A model generated the notes under the pieces. It saw only the letters and a list, made by a program, of their open reading frames with translations, had not been told where the DNA came from and searched no databases. A stretch of DNA of 14,774 nt from CAYXZP01 sp964469485 (lineage in GTDB: Bacteria; Desulfobacterota; Binatia; UBA1149; CAYXZP01): positions 1 through 14,774 of the forward strand of contig CAYXZP010000059.1 of assembly GCA_964469485.1 (NCBI GenBank), in the 5' to 3' direction. The position numbers and the translations under genes are program-made. This document shows positions 1-6,239 of this stretch, one piece after another. The stretch's first letter is position 1. Every line of letters begins with the position of its first letter.

Positions 1-690
1 GCCAACCAGGGTGCGGCTGCGGCCCGTGGCGAGTTCTTGCTGTTCGTGAACGCCGATGCCGTGCTGTCCGGACCGGACTTGGACCGGCTCGAGGCCGCTC
101 TCGCCGCCGACCCCGGGCTGGCCGCCGTTGCTCCTTGGGCGGTGGGGCCGGACGGCACCTTGCGTTCACCGGCGATGCGTTTTCTCGATCCGTTCAATCA
201 CGCCGCCGGTCTCCTCGGTCTCGGCCCGGGCCGCTCCTACGCCACCGGGGACGCCGAGCTTGCCGATGTGGACTGGGTGAGCGCGTCCGTGCTGTTGGTG
301 CGCGCCAGCGCCTTCGAGGGCCTGTGCGGCTTCGACGAATCTTATTTCTTTTACGGCGAGGACGAGGATCTCTGCTGGCGTCTGGGGCGCCGCGGCTACC
401 GTGTGGCGGTGCATCGCGGCGTTCGTGTTTGTGACGACCGCGGCGCTTCGACGCGCCAGGTGCCCGATTGGTCCGAGCGTCAGCTCTACCGCGGGCACCT
501 GCGTTTCATGCGCAGGCGGGGAGGGCCGCTGGCGGTATTGGCATACCGTGTCGCGGTTAGCGTGGCGCTTGCGGTCAAGATGCTGTTCGGACCTTTTCGC
601 GGGCGCGGCCGTGCCGCTGCGACGGGCGGCCACTTGGCCGTACTGAGGTGCATATGGGGCAGGCAGGGGCTGTCTACAGCTCGCAACTGA
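1..690 (+). CDS. Family 2 glycosyltransferase, 3' part (5' end outside window)
   Basis: This is the C-terminal 229 residues of a GT-A fold family 2 glycosyltransferase, of the rhamnosyltransferase-like group that adds sugars to a growing surface glycan on the cytoplasmic face of the inner membrane. The frame is open from base 1, so the gene starts upstream. The visible part begins ANQGAAAARGEFLLFVNADA. This is the usual 'GAARGEYLLFLNPD' segment, with NAD at the metal/nucleotide-sugar DxD position. Further on, the acceptor-side signature GFDESYFFYGEDEDLCWRL holds the likely catalytic acidic residues. A hydrophobic stretch (AVLAYRVAVSVALAVKMLF) near the C-terminus suggests membrane association. 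The 3' end overlaps the start of the ABC permease gene by 37 bases (ATG at 654), which fits translational coupling. Donor sugar and linkage cannot be read from sequence. The family call is secure; the missing N-terminus should hold the first nucleotide-binding strand. Confidence 0.93.
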   Translation, partial: ANQGAAAARGEFLLFVNADAVLSGPDLDRLEAALAADPGLAAVAPWAVGPDGTLRSPAMRFLDPFNHAAGLLGLGPGRSYATGDAELADVDWVSASVLLVRASAFEGLCGFDESYFFYGEDEDLCWRLGRRGYRVAVHRGVRVCDDRGASTRQVPDWSERQLYRGHLRFMRRRGGPLAVLAYRVAVSVALAVKMLFGPFRGRGRAAATGGHLAVLRCIWGRQGLSTARN

Positions 691-1466
691 GCGGACTCGG
701 CGCCCTGGGCCGCCTGAGCGCGTACCGGGACTGCCTTGGCATGCTCGTGCTCCGGGCCCTCAGGGTCCGCTACCGGCGTTCGGTCCTCGGCTTCGGTTGG
801 AGCCTGCTCTACCCGCTGCTGTCCATGTTGGTGCTGACGGTGGTGTTCTCGAGGGTGTTTCCCTCCATCGAACACTACGCCCTCTACGTCGTTGCGGGGG
901 TGATGGCGTGGAGTTTTTTCTCGCTTTCCTGCCTGCAGTCGATGGACTCGCTTTTGGGGGCGGCGCCGGTGTTGAGCAAGGTCTATGTGCCGAGTGCCAT
1001 CTATCCGCTGGCGGTGGTGGGCGCCAACCTGGCAAACCTTCTGGCCTCGCTGCTGGTACTGCCCGTCCTGGTCCTGGTGCTCGATGCTGCGGTGGCCCCC
1101 GATCCCCTGGTGGCCCTGCTGGCACTCGTGTCCCTGGCCGCTTTCACGGCGGGAGCGAGTTTGTTCCTGGCGGCTTTCAACCTCTTCTTCAACGATGTCC
1201 GCTACTTCTTTGAGAACCTGTTGCTGTTGTGGTTCTACGCTTCTCCCATCGTCTATCCGGTCGGGATCGTGCCGGAGCGTTTCTCTGGGTTGCTGTGGTG
1301 CAATCCGTTCTACTGGTTCCTCGAGGTGCTGCGCGCCGGACTCTACGGAAACGGGGCTTTGGCGGCCGGGTCCATGCCCGCCGTGGCGGCCATCTCGATA
1401 CTCGTTCTGACGTCCGGGTGGTTTGTTTTTTCCCGTCTCGAACGCCGCTTCCATCTTTACCTATGA
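654..1466 (+). CDS. wzm: ABC-2 type polysaccharide export permease (Wzm/KpsM family)
   Basis: This 270-residue inner-membrane permease should pair with the ATPase encoded next to move a lipid-linked O-antigen or capsule-type glycan out of the cytoplasm. The size is typical for the family (about 260-280). Residues 36-53 (LRVRYRRSVLGFGWSLLY) are the amphipathic N-terminal motif seen in Wzm, TagG and related permeases. About six hydrophobic segments follow (near 50-70, 76-95, 117-147, 150-178, 186-207 and 242-260). The sequence FYASPIVYPVGIVPE (residues 194-208) matches the conserved loop of the family, and NPFYWFLEVLR (217-227) matches the following helix. I chose ATG 654 because GAGG (645-648) lies 5 bases ahead of it; an in-frame GTG at 648 would overlap that ribosome site. 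The stop overlaps the ATPase start as ATGA (1463-1466). Confidence 0.94.
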   Translation: MGQAGAVYSSQLSGLGALGRLSAYRDCLGMLVLRALRVRYRRSVLGFGWSLLYPLLSMLVLTVVFSRVFPSIEHYALYVVAGVMAWSFFSLSCLQSMDSLLGAAPVLSKVYVPSAIYPLAVVGANLANLLASLLVLPVLVLVLDAAVAPDPLVALLALVSLAAFTAGASLFLAAFNLFFNDVRYFFENLLLLWFYASPIVYPVGIVPERFSGLLWCNPFYWFLEVLRAGLYGNGALAAGSMPAVAAISILVLTSGWFVFSRLERRFHLYL

Positions 1467-2206
1467 TCGGGATGGCGGCGATTTCGGTCGATGGCCTGTC
1501 CGTCCGCTTGAGGCTCAACCGCGACCACGCCCGTTCCTTGCGCGAGTACGTCGTGGGCCGTGTCACGCGCACGCGCCCGGACGCGAACTGGATCGAGGCC
1601 CTTTCGGGGCTTTCCTTCGAAGTCGAACGCGGCGCGCTGCTGGCGGTGGTCGGCGCCAACGGCGCGGGCAAAACAACGCTGTTGCGCGTGTTGGCCGGTG
1701 TGGTGCCGCCCGCGCGCGGACGGGTCCGGGTGGACGGCAGGATAGCTCCGCTAATCGGACTCGGAGCCGGCCTCGACCCCGAGCTCACCGGCCGCGAGAA
1801 CATGTTCCTGCACGGCAGCATCCTCGGCATGAGCCGGGGCGAGATCGCCGGCACGCTGGCTTCCATGGTGGAGTTCTCCGGGCTGGCCGCTTACTTGGAC
1901 GTGCCCGTACGGGCCTACTCCTCGGGCATGGTCGCCAGACTCGGTTTCGCCGTCGCCGTCCACAGCCGTCCCGATGTCCTGCTTGTCGACGAGGTGCTGG
2001 CCGTCGGTGACGAGGCCTTCCGCCACAGATGCCTCGAGCATATCGCAAGTATGCGGTCGCAAGGGACGGCCGTCGTCCTGGTAAGCCACGACCGGGCCTT
2101 GGTCGAGCGCGTGGCCGACGAGGCCATCTACATACGCAACGGGCACTTGGCGGCTGCCGGCAACCCGGCCGAGGTTAGCGCCGCCTATGCGGGGCGTCTG
2201 CCGTGA
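1463..2206 (+). CDS. wzt: ABC transporter ATPase for polysaccharide export (Wzt/KpsT family, short form)
   Basis: This 247-residue cytoplasmic ATPase powers the permease encoded just upstream. All ABC motifs are present: Walker A GANGAGKT at 64-71, the Q-loop area near LIGLGAGLDPELTGRENM (97-114), an ABC signature of the divergent polysaccharide type YSSGMVARL (152-160), Walker B VLLVDE (172-177), the D-loop GDEAF, and H-loop VSHD with His209. GRENMFLHG is characteristic of the KpsT/Wzt/TagH branch. The protein ends soon after the H-loop, so it lacks the roughly 150-residue C-terminal carbohydrate-binding domain of Wzt proteins that recognise a capped chain end (E. coli O9a type). ATG 1463 is taken as start because it overlaps the permease stop (ATGA) and gives the usual length. 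The frame stays open upstream to 1229, but that stretch lies wholly within the permease gene and reads as non-homologous, arginine-rich sequence. The stop overlaps the next start as GTGA. Confidence 0.96.
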   Translation: MIGMAAISVDGLSVRLRLNRDHARSLREYVVGRVTRTRPDANWIEALSGLSFEVERGALLAVVGANGAGKTTLLRVLAGVVPPARGRVRVDGRIAPLIGLGAGLDPELTGRENMFLHGSILGMSRGEIAGTLASMVEFSGLAAYLDVPVRAYSSGMVARLGFAVAVHSRPDVLLVDEVLAVGDEAFRHRCLEHIASMRSQGTAVVLVSHDRALVERVADEAIYIRNGHLAAAGNPAEVSAAYAGRLP

Positions 2207-3123
2207 CGCCGCCTTGCGACAAGACCGCGGCCGTCGTCGTTGCTTATCGTGGCGGCACCCGTCTACTCGCCTGCGTCGACCGCTTGCTCGCGCTCTCCCC
2301 GCCCGAGCTCGATGTCGTCGTGGCCGTGAACGAGCCCGCCGACGATGCGGCAGGGCAGTTGCAACGGCGCGCCCTCCGAGACCCCCGTCTGTCGGTACGA
2401 AACCTCGGCTCCAACCGCGGTTTCGCCGCTGCCGTCAATGCCGCGATAGGGCGGGTACGCGGACAGGGCTACTGGGCCTACGCGCTGGTCAACCAGGACT
2501 GCTTGGTCGAGGCCGGTTGGCTCGAGCCCTTGCTGGCCCTGCTCGCCCGCGAAGCGGATGTCGGGCTTGCCGGCGCACACATACTCGATCCCGACGGGAC
2601 GACGGTACAGCACGCTGGCGGCCGCGTGCTCGACAACGGACTGACCGCGCATATAGGCAGGGGCGCGCGGGACCAGACGGGGGCAAGGGGCCAACCGCGC
2701 GAGGCCGACTATGTCACCGGCGCCCTTTGCGCCTTGAGAGCGGAGGTGTGGGAACGATTCGGGCCTTTTGATGAAGGGTTCGATCCGGTCTACTTCGAAG
2801 AGGTCGATCTTTGTGTGCGACTGCGATCGGCCGGCCTGCACGTCATGTATGTCCCGGAAAGCCGCGCACGACATTTTGAATCCTCATCGTCCGGCGGGCC
2901 GGGTTCAGATCTGTTCCTAGAGCGCTACCACCGCTCGCGCATGCGCTTTGTGGCCCGCCACCTCTTGCGGCCGCGGCTGTTGGCCAGAACGCTGGCCGCC
3001 GAGCTGACTTGGCTGGCCGGTCTGCGAAACGCGCGCGAGCTACGACCGGTCCTCAAAGCCTACCTCGGTCTGCCCCGCCAGCTCTTGTCTGTGCGCCGGG
3101 GCGGCGGTTGGGAGACCCCGTGA
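2203..3123 (+). CDS. Family 2 glycosyltransferase
   Basis: This complete 306-residue GT-A glycosyltransferase resembles the rhamnosyltransferase-like proteins of O-antigen and capsule clusters. It should act on the cytoplasmic face of the membrane. Visible motifs are the first nucleotide-binding strand AVVVAYRGG (10-18), NLGSNRGFAAAVNAAI (67-82), the DxD-equivalent ALVNQDC (94-100), and the acceptor-side block FGPFDEGFDPVYFEEVDLCV (186-205) with clustered acidic residues. ARHFESSSS (222-230) corresponds to the usual 'HxxGxS' region that closes the active site. A C-terminal tail of about 60 residues is helical and basic, suiting membrane contact. The start is GTG 2203, which overlaps the ATPase stop as GTGA. 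The stop in turn overlaps the next start, again as GTGA (3120-3123). The gene is related in type to the partial glycosyltransferase at the window start but clearly not a duplicate. Donor and acceptor are unknown. Confidence 0.93.
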   Translation: MTPPCDKTAAVVVAYRGGTRLLACVDRLLALSPPELDVVVAVNEPADDAAGQLQRRALRDPRLSVRNLGSNRGFAAAVNAAIGRVRGQGYWAYALVNQDCLVEAGWLEPLLALLAREADVGLAGAHILDPDGTTVQHAGGRVLDNGLTAHIGRGARDQTGARGQPREADYVTGALCALRAEVWERFGPFDEGFDPVYFEEVDLCVRLRSAGLHVMYVPESRARHFESSSSGGPGSDLFLERYHRSRMRFVARHLLRPRLLARTLAAELTWLAGLRNARELRPVLKAYLGLPRQLLSVRRGGGWETP

Positions 3124-4547
3124 GCCGGGTCTGTCTGGTCGGGACCGGGGTGCCGGCCTATATCCCTTCGCGGGTCCATACCGGCCCCGGACTGCGACTC
3201 GAGCACTTCGCCCGCTCGCTCGCGGCCGCCGGCCACGAACTCATGGTCTGTTACGTCGACGGCCACGGCCGGCCGCAGCTTGAACCGGAGTCGGTGGGGC
3301 TCGACGGCGGCCTGGGCGCGGACGCGCAGACCCGGCTCACCTGCGTTGCGGCCCACGAAAAGCATTTCGAGAACGGTGGACTCGACGCGGCCCTTGCCGA
3401 GTTCAGACCGGCCGGCCTGGTCGGGGTAGGCGTTCAAGGTGCGGCGCTGGCCGCGCGCCTGCGCACGGGGCTACCGCTGTGGGCCGACGTGTTCGGCGAC
3501 CCCATGGCCGAGGCGCAGGCCAAAGCGGTTCTCGACGGTGACGACGGCCCGCTGGTGCGTTTCTGGAACATGCTGGGGCCCGTTCTGGCCGAGGCCGATC
3601 GCTTCTCGGCCGTCTCCCGGCGTCAAGCCGACGCATTGCTCGGACAGCTCGGTCTTGCCGGCCGTCTTTCCCGCCACACCTCGGGAGAGGACATGGTCAC
3701 CGTCATCCCTTGCGCGGCCCAACCCGCTGCTGACCACGACAAGGCAAGCCTGCGGCTGCAACTGAGGGAGCGGCTCGGTATTGCGAGCGATGATTTCGTG
3801 GTTCTGTGGAGCGGAAGCTTCAACACATGGTGCGACACTGACACGCTCTTCGAGGGGCTCGAGCTGGCGATGACGGCCGAACCGGGTCTGCGCTTCGTTG
3901 CCACCGGCGGGGAGGTCAAGGGGCATGACGAAAGGAGCTACGACAGCTTCCGGCGCCGCGTGGGGTCCAGCCGGTACCGCCGACGCTATCATCTTGCCGG
4001 TTGGGTCGACTCGCAGGAACTGCCGGCCTTCTACGCCGCGGCCGATCTCGGAGTGGTCTCCGAGTACGAGCTCTACGAGCGCCGCTTCGGCTCCGAGAAC
4101 CGTGTCGCCCAGTGGCTTGCCCACGGGCTTGCCGTGGCGACCTCGGCCAAGAGCGAGCTCGGGCGTTGTCTGGCCGCTCGCGAACTCGCGCTTGTATGGA
4201 CGGCGGGTCAAGCGGACTCGCTGGCCAACTGCCTTGTCGGTGCAGCCGGCCAGCCGCAACGAACGGCGGCAACCGGGGAGGCCGGGCGGCGCTGGGCCGG
4301 TGTCCACCTCGGCTTGCTGTCAACGGCAGCGCCGCTGCTCGAGTGGTGCTCGGCTCCGCGGCGTTCGGGCGATGCCGCCGAGGAAGCCGCGCTTAGCCTC
4401 GGGCTGTTCTCGGAACCCGACTCCGTCGTTCATCTTCTCGAGAACTATCTGGCCGGCCTCGGCCCCGGCCAACTCTCTTGGCGTTCGTTGCGGTGGTTGT
4501 GGCGACGTTTGACGGGGCGCCGGCCGGATCACAGGGGGTCGAGTTGA
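3120..4547 (+). CDS. GT-B fold glycosyltransferase (GT4-like)
   Basis: This 475-residue protein has the two-domain layout of GT-B glycosyltransferases. The N-terminal Rossmann-type half opens with SRVCLVGTGVPAYIPSRVHT (2-21) and LRLEHFARSLAAAGHEL (25-41), the usual 'G.R...LA..LA..GHEV' region. It continues with LPLWADVFGDPMAE (118-131), as in family members that test for a partner or predecessor enzyme. The C-terminal donor-binding half begins at FVVLWSGSFNTWCDTDTLFE (226-245), and LRFVATGGEVKGHDE (257-271), YHLAGWVDSQELPAFYAAAD (290-309) and FGSENRVAQWLAHGLAVATS (323-342) follow. The start is GTG 3120, overlapping the previous stop. The frame is open back to 3009, but the extra residues do not look like the family N-terminus and would lie wholly within the upstream gene. 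The last 70 or so residues are not recognisable. Substrates are unknown; the family call is firm, the GT4 assignment less so. Confidence 0.85.
   Translation: MSRVCLVGTGVPAYIPSRVHTGPGLRLEHFARSLAAAGHELMVCYVDGHGRPQLEPESVGLDGGLGADAQTRLTCVAAHEKHFENGGLDAALAEFRPAGLVGVGVQGAALAARLRTGLPLWADVFGDPMAEAQAKAVLDGDDGPLVRFWNMLGPVLAEADRFSAVSRRQADALLGQLGLAGRLSRHTSGEDMVTVIPCAAQPAADHDKASLRLQLRERLGIASDDFVVLWSGSFNTWCDTDTLFEGLELAMTAEPGLRFVATGGEVKGHDERSYDSFRRRVGSSRYRRRYHLAGWVDSQELPAFYAAADLGVVSEYELYERRFGSENRVAQWLAHGLAVATSAKSELGRCLAARELALVWTAGQADSLANCLVGAAGQPQRTAATGEAGRRWAGVHLGLLSTAAPLLEWCSAPRRSGDAAEEAALSLGLFSEPDSVVHLLENYLAGLGPGQLSWRSLRWLWRRLTGRRPDHRGSS
4533..4538 (+). promoter_or_regulatory. Ribosome binding site deciding the TTG start of the AlkP-family gene
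   Basis: AGGGGG lies 5 bases before TTG 4544, inside the end of the preceding glycosyltransferase gene. The TTG also overlaps that gene's stop as TTGA (4544-4547), the same 4-base pattern used at three other junctions here. GTG 4550 is a possible alternative start, with an 11-base spacing. Confidence 0.55.
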
Positions 4548-6235
4548 GCGTGGCCGGCGCGGGCGCCCGTGTCCTGGTCGTCGGGCTCGACGGCGTTCCC
4601 TTCGACCTTTTGGAAAGGTGGGCGCGGACGGGGCTCATGCCGAACCTCGGCCGTCTCATCGACAACGGTGCCTGCGGGCCCTTGAGTTCGACTATGCCGC
4701 CGACCTCGGGTCCGGCCTGGTCGTCCTTCGTCACGGGAAAGAATCCGGGCAAGACCGGCATATACGACTTCCTGTACCGGCGCGCAGACGGCTACGTGTT
4801 CCCGCCGGTCAACGCGAGCATGCGAAGCGGCCGTTCGCTTTGGAACATTCTCAGCGAGCAGGGGCGGCGCGTGTGCGCAATCAATCTGCCGATCGCCTAT
4901 CCGGTCGAACCCGTGAACGGCGCGCTCGTCAGCGGCTGGATGACCCCTTACTTCGCCACAGACTTCACGCACCCGCCGGAGCTGGCCGCGGAGATCGTCC
5001 GCGAGGTCGGCGATTACCGCATCTACCCGTCGGAGACCTTCTCCGAGGGTCGCAGCGGGTCTTTCTTCAGCGCCTGCGACGACCTTCTGGAGATGCTGAC
5101 CGCGACCTCGCTCTATCTCCTGCGCCGCGAACACTGGGACCTGTTCATGACCGTGTATTTCGATACCGACCGGGTCCTGCACCAGCTCTGGCACTATCTC
5201 GACGCCGGCCATCCCTGGCACGACCACGGCGGACGGACCGTGGCGCCGGAGAACCTGGCCGCGCCTGTCGAGCGTTACTTCGCCCGCCTCGACGTCGACA
5301 TCGGCAGACTGGTCACGGAGGCTGGCCCGGACGCACGCGTCATGGTCATGTCCGACCATGGGATGGGCCGGGCCTCGCGCTTCGTCGTTCTCAATAACTT
5401 TCTACTGCGTACGGGCTTCATGAAGATGCGCCGCGACCCGGCGACCAGAGCCAAACACCTGGCGTTCCGGGCCGGCCTCACGCTTCGTAACGTGCACCGC
5501 GTGGCCGACGCCTTGGGCCTTGCAAAGCACGCCGAGTACAAAAGCGCGTATTCGTTGGACGCGCTTCTCAAACGCGTCTTTCTGTCCTTCAACAATGTCG
5601 ATTGGTCGCGCACCAAGGCATACTCCTTCGGCCGGCACTATGGCTCTGTGTTCGTGAACCTCGAGGGTAGGGAGCCCCAGGGGTGCGTGGCCGCGGCGGA
5701 CTACGAGCGCGTCCGCGACGAGATCGCCGAGACGGCGCTCGGCTGGGTCGACCCCGAGCTTGGCAGGCCCCTGGTGTCCGAGGTCATACGGCGAGAGGAC
5801 GTATACCACGGAGCGCGCTTCGACGAGGCGCCCGACCTCATCCTGTTACCGCAAGACCCGGCTGATATCTTCTTCGGTCTTTCCGATTTTGGCTCCAACC
5901 GGATCTGGGACCGGACCTACCGCTACTCGGGCATGCATCGTGAGGCCGGCAGCTTGGTGGCATGCGGGCCTGGCCTGCGCCGGGGCAGCGCGGTCGAGGG
6001 CGCGTCCATCGTGGACCTGGCGCCCACGCTGCTGCACTGGTTGGGCCACGGGGTTCCGGCCGACATGGACGGCCGCGTGTTGACCGACATGATGCCGGCG
6101 GCATTCATGGAGGCCGCACCGGTCAGCTTTGCCGCGGCCGTCGATCAAGACGAAGAGCGCAACCCCGCCGACTACGACGAGCGCGAAGCCCGCGAGGTGA
6201 TGGAGCGGCTCCGCGACCTCGGTTACCTGGGCTAG
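4544..6235 (+). CDS. Alkaline phosphatase superfamily phosphohydrolase/transferase
   Basis: This protein of about 563 residues belongs to the AlkP superfamily (nucleotide pyrophosphatase/phosphodiesterase-like, predicted phosphohydrolase/phosphomutase group), which uses two metal ions and a Thr/Ser nucleophile. Visible sites are GLDG with metal ligand Asp16, the nucleophile loop PPTSGPAWSSFVTGKNPGKT (52-71), FDTDRVLHQLWHYLD (206-220) with Asp209 and His213, VMSDHGMG (268-275) with Asp271/His272, and a late GMHREAGSL (463-471) with His465. The nucleophile position usually read 'PPVTAPAW' in relatives appears here as Ser55. The protein ends LRDLGYLG, a C-terminal motif common in this group. No signal peptide or membrane helix is seen, so it is probably cytosolic. 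Its place inside a glycan locus suggests action on a phosphorylated or phospho-substituted glycan or lipid intermediate, which is inference. TTG 4544 is chosen for the overlap and ribosome site. Only 4 bases separate it from the next gene. Confidence 0.88.
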   Translation: MSVAGAGARVLVVGLDGVPFDLLERWARTGLMPNLGRLIDNGACGPLSSTMPPTSGPAWSSFVTGKNPGKTGIYDFLYRRADGYVFPPVNASMRSGRSLWNILSEQGRRVCAINLPIAYPVEPVNGALVSGWMTPYFATDFTHPPELAAEIVREVGDYRIYPSETFSEGRSGSFFSACDDLLEMLTATSLYLLRREHWDLFMTVYFDTDRVLHQLWHYLDAGHPWHDHGGRTVAPENLAAPVERYFARLDVDIGRLVTEAGPDARVMVMSDHGMGRASRFVVLNNFLLRTGFMKMRRDPATRAKHLAFRAGLTLRNVHRVADALGLAKHAEYKSAYSLDALLKRVFLSFNNVDWSRTKAYSFGRHYGSVFVNLEGREPQGCVAAADYERVRDEIAETALGWVDPELGRPLVSEVIRREDVYHGARFDEAPDLILLPQDPADIFFGLSDFGSNRIWDRTYRYSGMHREAGSLVACGPGLRRGSAVEGASIVDLAPTLLHWLGHGVPADMDGRVLTDMMPAAFMEAAPVSFAAAVDQDEERNPADYDEREAREVMERLRDLGYLG

Positions 6236-6239
6236 GCCG

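Noticed and set aside
486..1454. Long minus-strand open frame opposite the wzm permease
   Set aside because: It is Gln/Arg/His-rich, low-complexity in feel, matches no family, and lies wholly opposite a clear membrane transporter gene. High GC makes long antisense frames common.
1229..1462. N-terminal extension of the wzt frame
   Set aside because: The extension lies entirely within wzm and is Arg-rich nonsense-like; ATG 1463 gives the standard length and an ATGA overlap.
2482..2502. Second GT2 lacking the DxD motif
   Set aside because: The sequence LVNQDC is an accepted variant of the LLNxD motif in this branch of family 2.
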